A stretch of DNA of 64,000 nucleotides from Episyrphus balteatus (Eukaryota > Arthropoda > Insecta > Diptera > Syrphidae): assembly GCF_945859705.1 (NCBI RefSeq), contig NC_079134.1:41904402-41968401 (forward strand). The letters are read 5' to 3'. Below the pieces are notes generated by a model, which saw only the letters and a list, made by a program, of their open reading frames with translations, did not search any database and was not told the origin of the DNA. Positions 12,309 through 23,559 of the stretch are shown here, piece by piece. The position numbers were made by a program, and so were the translations under genes. Each line of letters opens with the position of its first letter. Within the stretch, counting starts at the first letter, position 1.

Positions 12309-13574
12309 ATGAACATTTTGGGATATATAATTTTGTGTTTTGTTGTTTTTGCTAAACAATCAAATGGGTTAGGTGGGTCATTGTGTTTAGATATCTTGGA
12401 TGATGGCTGTCAAAATTCCAATTCGAAAGAACCTGTGAAACGTGAACATGTTGTCAATACCATCGATGGCATAATACAAAACTACAAAGACTTAGGACCA
12501 TATGGAGGCTTTTTCGATGCAAAACTTGCAGCTAAAAATGGATACACTGATTGTGTTAATTACATGGCAGTTTCTGAAAATGAAGCATTGAATGCATTTT
12601 CAGCAGCTGAACAACTATTACTCCGCAATCAATCAACAGCTGCTTGTGAAAAAATGGAAAAACAAATGCAATTAGCTTTGAATGAACTTTTTGATGCAGG
12701 AGTTTTGGTATTGCAAAGTCTTGGAGATGCTTTAGCTCTTTCCAACTACACAGCGAGACACGGTCTTGGAGAGGCTAGTCAATTGCTTCAAGGATTTGGA
12801 TTAGAATTGGTAAATCTAATGGACAATTCTATGCGTTCAGTATGCCGGGGAATTAATGAAGGAAAAGATCCAGGAATGGAATCAATCAATGCAAATCGTG
12901 ATGCAGTTCAAACTGCTTTTGTTTTTCTTTACGAATTGACTCAAAAATCTCATCAAATAGCAACTAATTCCATAGCTGAAGCTCAAGACGCAGCAATTCA
13001 AGACCATATTGAAAATCTAAATTCTGAATCAGCTGCAAGTGATCCTGATGTTTCAAGTTTCTTAAAAGATCTACATATAGCTATTGAAGATTCGATTACA
13101 GGGGGCGCTACTGCTGATAGAGTAAACAAATTAAAGCAATCGCTTGAGACCTTACTTGGCGATTTTGCTAAGGAAGCTTCCGAACAAAGAGCTTTTTACG
13201 ATCGTGTCGCAAAATTAGCTGACAGTGATCCTTTAGCAGCCGAGATCATGTTTCGAAGAGAGTTCGAAATGTCAAGGATGAGGATTCAAAAAATAATTTC
13301 CGATATATTTTTGAGTTTTTCAGCAGCAGGACTAAATTCTGAGAGCTTATTAAGGAAGCAAATAGGAAAGGCTCTTAATACTATAGCACATGGCAATGAT
13401 GAAGTGACTTCTGGAAATAGACTTGCTAAGGATCTGACTCTCCTTGGACTCGGATTACCAAAGAACTTCCGTAATTTGGTATTAAAAGCTGCAGGAGAGA
13501 GAGCAAGGTCCGGCAAGCTTGCTTTCTTAAAAAGACTGAGAGATGCTTCAATGAGCACAATTAATTTGCTTTAA
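12309..13574 (+). CDS. secreted alpha-helical protein, family not recognised
   Basis: An intact single-exon gene of 421 codons. Residues 1-15 form a signal peptide, with likely cleavage after FVVFA and before KQSN. The body is Ala/Leu/Glu-rich and predicted mostly helical. Cysteines fall at about 26, 34, 82, 113 and 179 only, all in the N-terminal half. Sequons are at N107 (NQS) and N146 (NYT). Conserved with its paralogues are the VVNTIDGIIQNY region, the DAGVLVLQSLGDALALS segment (about 129-145), SFSAAGLN, and a C-terminal block with TSGNRLAKDLTLLGLGLPKN. No catalytic motif, zinc ligand or transmembrane segment is visible after the signal, so it is probably extracellular. It sits in tandem with a dead copy upstream and has two relatives on the minus strand 17 kb away. 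I do not recognise the family and assign no function. The start is the first ATG, with a fitting promoter. Confidence 0.9.
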   Translation: MNILGYIILCFVVFAKQSNGLGGSLCLDILDDGCQNSNSKEPVKREHVVNTIDGIIQNYKDLGPYGGFFDAKLAAKNGYTDCVNYMAVSENEALNAFSAAEQLLLRNQSTAACEKMEKQMQLALNELFDAGVLVLQSLGDALALSNYTARHGLGEASQLLQGFGLELVNLMDNSMRSVCRGINEGKDPGMESINANRDAVQTAFVFLYELTQKSHQIATNSIAEAQDAAIQDHIENLNSESAASDPDVSSFLKDLHIAIEDSITGGATADRVNKLKQSLETLLGDFAKEASEQRAFYDRVAKLADSDPLAAEIMFRREFEMSRMRIQKIISDIFLSFSAAGLNSESLLRKQIGKALNTIAHGNDEVTSGNRLAKDLTLLGLGLPKNFRNLVLKAAGERARSGKLAFLKRLRDASMSTINLL

Positions 13575-13668
13575 AATATTATTTGTTTTTTGTATTTTTT
13601 TTTTTTTGACTGTGACGCATTATTAATAAGATACCGTTAAGTTAAGTAGGTTCGTAAATTCTTTTTGA

Positions 13669-13674
13669 AATAAA
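13669..13674 (+). promoter_or_regulatory. polyadenylation signal
   Basis: AATAAA about 95 bp after the stop codon of the gene ending at 13574, in its orientation. It is the first such hexamer downstream. Confidence 0.6.
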
Positions 13675-13902
13675 AATAATTATTTTTTTGTGAAACAAAC
13701 AAATGTGTTTCTTAATCAAATATCTACTGCGGAATTTGAAACATAATGATTAAAATGGAATTCAATTGCATTAGGTACTAACAAATGTGAGTGTTGAAGA
13801 AAAACAAATTAAAATGTATGGGGACTGGTTACGATACTACCAATTAAGAAACATGGCCAACGATGTGGACCTTTCTAATATTTCAGAACAAGCTTTAAAA
13901 AA

Positions 13903-14660
13903 GAGGTTGTCTGTAAAGCCGGTTTACGGACGATGATTTTACGTGATAACGTGTCGTAAGAAAACAGGTTGTGTGCTTTTAAAATAAGTCAATGAATCTC
14001 CAAAAAGAGCTAGAATTTTTTGAACTCGATCTATTTTCATCAAAAAAACCAAAAAAAAACATATAATTTTATGTTCTCACGCTATTGAATCAATTTTTTT
14101 ACAATGACAACCTATAAAAAATTTTACATCATGTGATATATTTCACCTTTCATTTCATAAAGCCATATTTAAATTTTTATAATGCGCAAAAATTATAAAA
14201 ATAATTTATTGAAAGCAATCATTTTCATCAAAAAAAAGCAAAGAAAACATGAATTTTTATCTTCTCACGCCATTAATTCCATTTTTTTCCCTAACAACCT
14301 ATAAAAAATTGTAAGCCATCTACAAAAAGAGATAGAATTTTTTGAACTCGATCAAATTTCATTAAAAAAAGCAAAAAAAAACATTTATTTTTATGTTCTC
14401 ATGCTATTAAATCAATTTTTTTGCTTGACAATCTATAAACAAATTTACCATGTAAAAGCTTATTATTTCACCTTTCATATGACGTATCAATCTCATTTCA
14501 AAGATGCCTACAAGAGAAGTTAGAATTTTTTAAAGTCAACCATGTCGAATTTCCAGACTGAGATTACGGTACTTCCCACACTGGTGGCTGTTTATGATCA
14601 ACAGATCTCCACTGGTGTTTTGAGGTTTTTCGCAAGTTTCTTGATTTAAATGTTAGTAGC
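13903..14660 (-). repeat. dispersed element, copy 1 (no inverted ends)
   Basis: The left edge (GTTGTCTGTAAAGCCGGTTT, then a GGACGAT and GATTTTACG stretch) and the right edge (GTACTTCCCACACTGGTGGC) both match, in reverse complement, the two edges of the segment at about 34430-35405. The interior holds repeated GAATTTTTTGAACTCGATC and AAAAAAAGC phrases, also seen near 22600-22760. The ends are not inverted repeats of one another. The superfamily is undetermined. Confidence 0.55.
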
Positions 14661-16856
14661 TTGTAGTTAGTCTACCGTTATGTGTGATATACCAAATAAA
14701 AGGTAATTGTATCAGGATGCTCATAAAAGTTTAATAAAATATCTATCTGCTCTTGGTCAAAAGTTATAACCTGTTGAATTCTAAAATTTTAATTTACTGT
14801 TATCTCAAAATTGTGTTTACGAAAATGATTGAAACTTCGCACACATATACCTAGTCGTAGTCATGGTCTATCATAACCTATTCTATCTATTTAAGATAAA
14901 AATAAAAAACGATGAAAATCGGTTAAAAACGGTCAAAAAACGTGGTTTTTAAAAACTTGTTTCTTCCGTTTTTCAATCAAAACTCACTTAACGTTTCTAA
15001 GTTTATGCACATGAATGCGAATAAGGCCAAAACCTACATGTCCTATAAGTTTGAGATCTTTTTAACGCTCCAAAAAAAAGCTAAAAATCAAAAATTTCCC
15101 AAAAATACCCCAAAAAAACAAGGTGTTTTCAAAAATTCATATTTCGAAACGCAGAGTGTTAAAAAAAATCCGTATCAGACGCCTAATTTTTTTTCCCTCA
15201 TCTTTCACCTGGAATCTTTAGAATTGTCGAAAAAAATTTCCTTTACCCAAAATCATCATTTTGTCATAGCCCCAACACGTGTACACTATTCAAACAAAAC
15301 GTTATACCTAGCTTAGTTTCAAATTTTTTTTGAATTTTTTCTTAAATGCAGTTATTCTAAAATTAGTCTCATCTATCTATAGCAAAAAAATCAATTCTCT
15401 ACGACTTTGGGTTTAGATTTTAGCCCAAATTTCATCTTTCCGTTTTACCCCTGTTTACCCTATTAAATGACGGAAATTTTAAAAATCCTTCATTTGGATT
15501 AAGCTTTAAGTTATTATCTTTCAAATAAGCTATAGCAAATTTTTGTATCTCTAATAGTTTATTTTTAACTTTGAATTGAAATTTTTTGTCGCACTGCGAA
15601 AGTGCGAGAGTGTAACGTTAGAAAATGGCGTCACTTTTTTGTGGTGGCTGCCATGGTTCATCGATTTATAAGACGTTATCACGTCAAAAATTTTCTCATT
15701 AAGGTGGTTTTAATTAGTTAATTGAAAAAAAAAAAATGATTTTCACTACAAAGAAAGATTGTAAAACATGGTTTATGAAATATAATGCAAAATTGATTAT
15801 TTTCACATTGAGGGGCTCAGAAAAATGCTATAGGTATTTTACATTTACTCTTGGAGTTCAACAAAAATGGATTTAATTTAATTAATTTGATATAAATTTA
15901 ATATTACCATATTTTTTTGCTTGTGAATCACGCGGTTTTTTTTATTGCACTATTAAAAGAAGAAGAAAGTATTTTTTTGCGCCACCCTAATGTAACACAA
16001 GAAAATTTATCTCTGTTGTTTTTCCTGATTGAACGACACACAAAAAAGTGCAGTGGAACAGGAAAACAATTGAAACACTTCAGAGGAACGATTTGTTTCA
16101 TTTTGTGTGAAATGTCAATCAGCTGGCACGAATAATGAATTTGCATCAGGAAAACAAATAACCGGAATAACAATTTAATCCAAAATTAATTGTTCCATTG
16201 TAAATTTTCTTTTCGAAATAAATTCTTTCAAATCGAATTAAAACATTACAAAATATAAATTTTAAAATTTTTCTTGCTTCATTTTCCTGATAACTGGCCC
16301 CTAACACACATTTTCGACGCGACGTTTTTAAAAACACCCATAGTCCTTTGAAACCCAGGAAGGATTGTTACAGTATTTATAGTAGGTTCCTATATCGCAA
16401 CTAAAAATAATCAACCTCATTTAAATGCCATCGAGTGTATTTAACATTAAACACTCTTTCAAAATATACAACAAAAAGAGGATATCTCGTTAAAATTTCT
16501 TCAAAGTCCATTTTGTGTAGATTTCAGAAATCAAATCAGAATCCACTCGTTCCACCCGGGGCATCATTTATTTGATTACTCTGCTAAACGAAGCAAAGGA
16601 AAAGGATGCTCTTATTATAATAAAGGAAAGGATAAAAGAATTTAATAATAATTTGAATTGCAAATTATGTATTCCTTTTTGCTTTTATTACATATAAACA
16701 CATTGCCTTTTTACTTTCGTGTCCAGCGAAACATTTTGACAGTTGTTTTGTTTCATTGTTTTTTTTTTTATGCAGCCTAATGTTAAAATTATTCCTAGAG
16801 AGGACATCAGAAATATTAAAAAATATACATATTTGTCACAAGAACTTTTAAAAGGG
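14661..16856. other. AT-rich intergenic DNA
   Basis: No supported gene. Frames at 14942-15316 and on both strands at 15917-16173 overlap each other and have AT-driven composition. A short hairpin, CGCACTGCGAAAGTGCG, lies at about 15591-15607. Fragments resembling the Helentron-like family edge (CCTATATCGCAACTAAAAAT) occur at about 16390. Confidence 0.55.
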
Positions 16857-17491
16857 AACTCTGTATATTGTTGGAAATTCTGTGTTTACTTGCATACCTA
16901 CTTATAGAAAGGAAAGAATATTTTTTTTTTTCCTTTTTTAGGTGATTATGATGTTTTGTGTGTAAATTTGCAATCCTACCCAAGAGGATACCGGCTGTTC
17001 CTTATTAAAGAAGTTTTGCGAAAGAACTTAAACTAAAGATAATGAATGGAAAGAGCTAATGAATTATGCATTTTTTTTTGCTCCTTTTTGACTTTTTAAA
17101 CAGGATTATAAATTTGCAATTTTTGTATACAAAATTCTTTTTTTTTTAGTGTTTTTGTTAGTTGATTTTATTTACAAAGGAAAGAAAAAGATCAGGGAAA
17201 TTAAGAAGCTTATACATAAATGTATTAAAAATGATGTGAAAATGCTTGACAGTCACCTTAAATGGTACGGAGTGGGATACGGTTGGATGTTAAGTTTTAT
17301 TTTGGTGTATCGGATCAGGGCAATCTAAACTTGCAGACATTTTGAAGAGTTACAAACAATAACTTTAATGGTAAACGCTCAGATACATAAACTAATTTTA
17401 AGTATTTGCAGTCCTATCTATTATTTAAACTTAAACAAACAGAACATAATATTCTGAGTCAGAAACTAGAATAAGGAGGCACTATCTCAAG

Positions 17492-18679
17492 TAGAGCTGT
17501 AGCAAATCGTATGTATTCGTTACTAAAATGCGGGTATTCACTTCAGTAACGAGTAACGAAACGTTACTTTCTAAACACTATCGTTACTCGTATGTTTCGT
17601 TACTGGGTACGGGTACTGAAGTAACGAAACATACGAGATACGAAAGATACGAGTAACGACGAGATTCCAGTTTCAATACTAAATCCGATGTAAGAGATAC
17701 GAAATGAAGTGATACACTCAATTTGTCGCATTTCGCATCTCGTGTCGATATCGTAACTAAAGTCAGAATGCTAACTGCAGATAGTTATCTGGAGTTTACT
17801 TTTGTCTCGATTAAAGCAGTAGTGGCAAGGTTCAATAATCATTGTGTTATCGATAATTTATACAGAAATATCAAAAGAGACGTTTTTGTATTTTCTCTAT
17901 TTGGCCGAAATATGTATAGTATATCCACGACGGACGCAACCAATCTGTTTATGGCCTTGGTGTTAATGGTATTGATATTTAGCTTAAGAATGTACAAATT
18001 TTTTTTGGTTTTTCAAAAAACTAGTTTTTTTTCGGTGCAAAATTTTCAACACAAAAAAAGTAGAGAAAACGAGGTTTGAAAATCACTCTCAATAGAAAAA
18101 ATAAATGAAAATTGAAGTGTTAATATTTCGAGATCTGCGCGTTGTATTTTTGAAATGAAGGTCTCTAAAGAATTGTGATAAGATTACTGAACGAATATAA
18201 ACAAAAAATTACCAAAGTTTTGTCGAAAAATTTGGAAAAAAATCAAAAAAGTTTCCACGTTTGATAAAAAAAAAACGAAAAAAATTCAATATAGCTACCT
18301 TAAACTCTTATTACATGAGAATGCCGCAACTAATTTTAATGTTTATGACCTTAAAATGTAGCTTAGATTATAGAAATTGTTTTTGGTTTTTTTTCAAAAA
18401 AAATATTTTTACACCCTTATACCAATGTACGAAACATACTTAAAATACCAAACATACAAAACGTATCAAATACATGAAATATACGAAATGTACGAAACAC
18501 ACGAAGCATGCGAAAGTAACGAAAGTAACGATACATGCGAAACATACGAAATATGCGAAAAATGCGAAAAATGCGAAACATACGAAAGTAACAAGTAACG
18601 ATATTATTGATGCGGGTACTGGTATCAAAAGTAACGTATACAAGCGGGTACTCATTTTTTCGTTACTTTTACAGCCCTA
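17492..18679. mobile_element. non-autonomous hAT-type element, 1188 bp
   Basis: The ends are TAGAGCTGTA and (reverse complement) TAGGGCTGTA, flanked by the 8-bp direct duplication ATCTCAAG at 17484-17491 and 18680-18687. An 8-bp target duplication with such ends fits the hAT superfamily. The sister copy of the host DNA has a single uninterrupted ATCTCAAG at 20588-20595, which proves the boundaries. Inside are many degenerate 9-bp-like words (ACGAAACAT, GTAACGA, GCGAAAAAT) near both ends, typical of subterminal transposase-binding repeats. No transposase frame is seen; the 118-codon frame at 17723-18079 has no recognisable domain. Confidence 0.9.
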
Positions 18680-18799
18680 ATCTCAAGCTAAGCTGCTCTC
18701 AAAACTGACACCAACTCCCCAAGAACAAAAGTATTTGACTTTCTATAGAGTCATTTAAAAATTTCAGAACCCATGACAATAATCCAAGATGAAATAAAT

Positions 18800-19642
18800 T
18801 GCACGACTGGGGTCGCACGTACTTGCTCTCATGCTTAAAGTAACTATAATGTTAAAGCTTTTTATTCAAGAAATTTAAAATTTGATATTTTGAAGAAATT
18901 TCATAAGTAGTATAAAAAAATTAAATCGGTTTTTATAATTAATTAAACTCCGTCATACATTATCTTAAAAAAAAAAAAAAATATGCCATTTTATTTCTTG
19001 TATAAAAAGGTATTTTTAGAAAAAAATTTTCGAAAATTGTAGGAGCCGTTTTTTAAAAAAATAATTTTTTATATATAAAAATGTTTTAACATTTTTCAAA
19101 AAAAAAATTGGTATGCCATTTTGAAGAAATAATTAATTTACACATAAAAACTAAATTTCAAAATTTTTCATTGATCCGTTTTCAAAAACTTGATTTTTCC
19201 AAAAAAAATTTTGAAATATTTTTTAAAAAACCAAAAATGCGTTTTTTGAAAATTTTCTAAAATTTTAATATTATCTTTACTTACACACTTTTGTATAAAA
19301 ATTTTCATTTAAATCGGGTTAATTTTGTACGAGATATTCAGAAACGAAAAAAACCGTTTTATGACAGGTACCGTTAATAAAGGTACAAAAAATATTTTTT
19401 TTATTTAATAAGTTGGCTCTTATGTGCAGTACTACACACAAAAATTTTAATCAAAATCGTTAGAGCCGTTTTTGAAAAAAATTAACTTTTCTATTTCCGT
19501 TATATGGCAGGTACCGTTAGTTTTGGTCATAAAAAAAAAATTTCAATTTCCCCTCTAGGGAATCACCAAAAACTCCTAACTACCAAGTTTGAAGAAAATC
19601 ACTTCACTCGTTTAGGCTGCAGATCCAGATAGAGACAGACAC

Positions 19643-19675
<33 letters not shown>

Positions 19676-19798
19676 ATTGCCGGACCCACTTTTTTGGCAT
19701 TCTCCATCATCGTAATGTCATGTAAAATTGTTATCTCCAGTTCGATTTTTTTTACTAATCCTAAACTTGCCCTATAGTACCTATATCGCAAGTAAAAA
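18800..19798 (-). mobile_element. Helentron-associated (DINE-1/HINE-like) element, copy a
   Basis: Oriented on the minus strand. It starts with ACTTGCGATATAGG preceded by a T run, has a (TCTG)n microsatellite (here 19635-19672 as CAGA repeats), and ends with GAGCAAGT then the hairpin GTGCGACCCCAGTCGTGC. Subterminal inverted words, an internal GTCY-type microsatellite and a 3' hairpin without terminal inverted repeats match the known architecture of DINE-1/Helentron-associated elements. There is no coding capacity. Confidence 0.7.
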
Positions 19799-20587
19799 TG
19801 GCACAAAAAACGAGCGGTGCAGGCATTGAGGACGTCCAGGAACGCAAGCTGTTCGCTGTTGTGCTCTACGACCATCCAATTTTTATAAAACCGCATTGTG
19901 TTGCTAGAGAATCAACATCCAACATCGAGAAGGTTTTGTAATCGTGTTAGGGGTCTTTTAAAATTAATATGTATATTGTTGGAAATTTTGTGTTAACTTG
20001 CATACCTACTTAGAGAAAGGAAAAAATATTTTTTTTTCCTTTTTTTTAGGTGATTATGATGTTTTGTGTGTAAATTTGCAATCCTACCCAAGAGGATACG
20101 GCTGTTCCTTATTAAAGAAGTTTTGCGAAAGAATTTAAACTAAAGATAATGAATGGAAAGAGCTAATGAATTATGCATTTTTTTGCTCCTTTTTGACTTT
20201 TTAAACAGGATTATAAATTTGCAATTTTTGTATACAAAATTCTTTTTTTTTAGTGTTTTTGTTAGTTGATTTTATTTACAAAGGAAAGAAAAAGATCAGG
20301 GAAATTAAGAAGCTTATACATAAATGTATTAAAAATGATGTGAAAATGCTTGACAGTCACCTTAAATGGTACGGAGTGGGATACGGTTGGATGTTAAGTT
20401 TTATTTTGGTGTATCGGATCAGGGCAATCTAAACTTGCACACATTTTGAAGAGTTACAAACAATAACTTTAATTGTAAACGCTCAGATACATACCCTAAT
20501 TTTAAATATTTGCAGTCCTATCTATTATTTAAACTTAAACAAACAGAACATAATATTCTGAGTCAGAAACTAGAATAAGGAGGACCT

Positions 20588-20595
20588 ATCTCAAG
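20588..20595. other. empty target site of the hAT element at 17492
   Basis: A single ATCTCAAG followed by CTAAGCTGCTCTC, continuous with the duplicated host DNA. It is the pre-insertion form of the site occupied at 17484-18687. Confidence 0.85.
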
Positions 20596-21541
20596 CTAAG
20601 CTGCTCTCAAAACTGACACCAACTCCCCAAGAACAAAAGTATTCGACTTTCTATAAAAACATTTAAAAATTTCAGAACCCATGACAATAATCCAAGATGA
20701 ATTAAAGCCCCCTTTCACTTTAATTACTCTTAAAAACACCATTCCAGCTCCTTTAGTGGTGTTAAGTACTTAGAGATGTTTAGCTTAAGCTTTGAATGAG
20801 CTGTTAGCCAAGATGCTTTGTCATCACTCTCTCAGACATTAGTGACCCGCTGGGTTACCACAGTTTTTTAGTCTCGAATTTTTAGCGGTAAGCCCAGATT
20901 TTATTTAAGCATAATCAATTTTGTAAATCATCAAATTATGTCGAAGGAGATAACATGGAGTAGTACATCGAACTTTTAAATAAGAGTAAGTATGCTATGC
21001 TCCTTTGAGGTGAGGAAACATCTCTGTGTAAATAAATACCCACCCTGACTACATCAATAGGATTAAAAATCGGATGAATTTGACGAAATACTAACCACAC
21101 TTAATCGTCTGGGGCCCAAAATAACTCTTGATGCTGTAAAAAGAAAACACTCTATGAAATTAATGTCCCAGAGACTTGGAAAAAATGGCAGAAAAAACGA
21201 GCGGTGCAGACATTGAGGCAGCGTTACCGTTGAAAATTTTTGAAAGGTCGCTAAAAAAGTCGCTTTCAGTAAGAAAAGGTCGCTAATCTAAAAAATTGAA
21301 AAGAAGTCTCTTTTTTGTCGAAAAAGTCGCTATATGAAAAAAAAAAAGGTCACTAAACCGTTTTCATGTTTTTACATAGAAACAAACTTGTGTTTATTTA
21401 CACAAGTTGTCTTGAAACAAAGTTCAGTATGTTCAGTAAAAGTAACTGTATGATTCATGGAAAAACGGAATATCTTTTTGAATCCTATCATAATTTACAA
21501 GAAAAAGCTAAATCAAATCCTTTTTTTTCTCATTACATCAA

Positions 21542-22459
21542 TTTTTTACTTGCGATATAGGTACTATATATCAAGTTATGCATTCGTACAAAACAAAAAA
21601 TTTGAGATAACATTTTTCCATAACATTACGATGGTAGACAATGCCAAAAAAGTGGGTCCCGGAAGTCCGTCTGTCTGTCTGTCAGTCTGTCTGTCTGTCT
21701 GTATAAGGAGCTACAGCCTAAACGGATGGACCGATTGATGTCAAACCTGGTATGCAGCGTTATTTGGCGACTCTCCAGAGGGATTTTTGGAATTAATTTT
21801 TTTGGACCAAAAATAACGGTACTTGTCATATACCGATTTTAGTAAAATTGAAATATCTCGAAAACGGCTCTAACGATTTTGTTTAAAAAATTTAAGTGTT
21901 AGTTTAAAATTATTAACGGTACCTGCCATAGAACCGTTTTTTTCAAATCCGATTATCTCCAAAACTGCTTATTCGATTTCAACGAAACTTTTTGTGAAGA
22001 AGCATTTATATAATTTAAATATAAGCCAAAAATTAAATTTTGGAAAAAATAATTTTTGGATTTTTAAAAAAATTTTGAAATTTTTTTTTGAAAAATCAAA
22101 TTTTCGAAAACGGTACATTTAATTTTTTTGAAATTTTGTTTTTAGATGTTCATTAGTGATTTCTACAAAATGGCATACCAATTTTGTTTTTAAACTTTTT
22201 TTCCAAAAAATTATTTATAAAAAATTAGTTTTTTAAAAAACGGCTCTAACGATTTTGAAAATTTTTTTTCTAAAAATGCATGTTAATATATCAATCAAAA
22301 CTGCATACTTGTTTTGGAGGGCAATTTAATTTCAGATTTTATTTTATTTTTTTTTTAAAACGAATTTTATTTTTTTTTTCCAAATTTCTATATAAAAAGT
22401 CTTAAAAATTTAAACAACTTTAACTCTAAGAGCAAGTTCGTGCGACCCCAGTCGTGCAT
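21542..22459 (+). mobile_element. Helentron-associated (DINE-1/HINE-like) element, copy b
   Basis: The best complete plus-strand copy. It begins TTTTTACTTGCGATATAGG, has a CTGT/GTCT microsatellite at 21664-21702 followed by AGCCTAAACGGATGGACCGA, and ends GAGCAAGTTCGTGCGACC plus the hairpin partner CAGTCGTGC. It is flanked by T on both sides, which fits T-T insertion of Helentrons. The short frames around the microsatellite (SVCLSVCLSV) are artefacts. It sits inside the hAT element at 21219. Confidence 0.7.
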
Positions 22460-22924
22460 TTTATTTATATGAAAAACTTACAAAAAAATTACGCCATTAA
22501 AAAGTTTAACATTTTTTCTAAAGAATAAAGCCATACTTAGAATTTACAATGCGTAAAAGATAAAAAATCCATTTTTGTTATATATATATATCAACCATGT
22601 CTGTACGACATCTACAAAAACAGCTAAAATTTTTTGAAGCCAATCAATTCTCATCAAAAAAGCAACAAAATCAATTTTCTTTTTTTTCAATTACCTTGAA
22701 GACATCTACAAAAAGAGCTAGAATTTTTTGAACCCAATCGGTTTTCATCAAAAAAGGAAAAATATCAATCTTTTTAATCTTCTCAAGTGATAAAATCAAT
22801 TTTTTTAAATTAAAATAAAAAACTAGACCGACTACTGCGCTCTTGCACCATTATTTTATTTGTTTGAAATTTTTTTCAATTTCTATTGATAAATGCTTGT
22901 TCAGCATTCAACTCGGTCTACTAG

Positions 22925-22982
22925 GAGCGCGATCGATGAACTCAGAATAAAATAACTAATTCTGAGTCCATCGATCGCGCTC
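22925..22982. repeat. 24-bp-arm hairpin
   Basis: Arms starting GAGCGCGATCGATG and ending CATCGATCGCGCTC are reverse complements over 24 bp with one mismatch, around a 10-bp AT loop. It lies inside the hAT element and is notably GC-rich against its surroundings. It could be a small palindromic insertion or a transcript hairpin. Confidence 0.75.
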
Positions 22983-23161
22983 TGAACAAGCTCCAAATAC
23001 GTTCAGAACGAAAAAAGAAATTGAAGCTCTAAATGTTGAGAGGTAAAAAAGAAATACAATTTTTAGAAAAAAAAAGTCGCTATAATGAAATTGGTGAAAA
23101 GGTCGCTTTGAATAAAAAGTCGTCGCTTGGTCGCTAAGTCTTCAAAAAGGTCGCTAATAGC

Positions 23162-23398
23162 CATGGTATAAAAAGAGAAGGTATGATCATTAGAAAAAAC
23201 TCAGTATCGAGAACTGTCAAAACTTATGGCTACTTAAGGTTTTGACAGCCCAGCCCATTGAAATTGTTGTTGTAAACAAATTTGTCTTGGAAGTTGTTGT
23301 TGCTTTTGACTTTGCCAAATGCCAAACGTCAAAACCTTACTACCCCATTTTGTAAGATGGCGGCTTTAATGATCATACTTTGTCTTTTTATACCATGG
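23162..23398. mobile_element. MITE with 9-bp target duplication, 237 bp
   Basis: The inverted ends start CATGGTATAAAAAGA and stay matched for about 32 bp, through GTATGATCATTA. The direct duplication GCTAATAGC lies at 23153-23161 and 23399-23407. The insertion is within the terminal region of the hAT element at 21219, so it is younger than it. A 9-bp duplication points to Mutator- or Merlin-like transposition; which one is not determined. Confidence 0.85.
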
Positions 23399-23559
23399 CT
23401 AATAGCGACTAAAGTCGCTTAGCGGCAACGCTGCATTGAGGACGTCCAGGAACGCAAGCTGTTCGCTGTTGTGCTCTACGACCATCTAATTTTTAAAAAA
23501 AATCATTGCGTTGCTAGAGAATCAACATCCAAATTTTAAAATTAATAATTGCATTTATT

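Larger units (their letters stand above)
16857..19945. repeat. segmental duplication, copy 1
   Basis: About 640 bp at 16857-17491 plus 18688-18790 match 19968-20700 almost base for base, including an AGTCACCTTAAATGGTACGG stretch. A second block at 19797-19945 (GAGCGGTGCAGGCATTGAGG onward) matches 21183-21218 plus 23442-23560. The order of the two blocks is the same in both copies, so this is a tandem duplication of a segment that now differs by insertions: a hAT element and a Helentron-like element in this copy. The ancestral DNA codes for nothing I can identify. Confidence 0.85.
21219..23433. mobile_element. non-autonomous hAT-type element, 2215 bp, with nested insertions
   Basis: The 8-bp duplication CATTGAGG flanks it at 21211-21218 and 23434-23441. 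The uninterrupted site is present in the sister copy at 19824-19831. The ends are CAGCGTTACCG and (reverse complement) CAGCGTTGCCG. Both terminal regions carry repeated GGTCGCTAA/AAGTCGCT words, probably subterminal transposase sites. It hosts a Helentron-like element (21542-22459) and a MITE (23162-23398). No transposase was found. Confidence 0.9.

Noticed and set aside
15917..16173. Overlapping frames of 72 and 81 codons on opposite strands
   Set aside because: Neither has a recognisable domain, splice context or coding composition.
17723..18079. 118-codon frame inside the first hAT element
   Set aside because: It does not resemble a hAT transposase or any family I know, and the element has only short ends and degenerate repeats.
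19612..21829. Frames with SVCLSVCLSV or TDRQTD repeats
   Set aside because: They translate the CTGT/CAGA microsatellite inside Helentron-associated elements.
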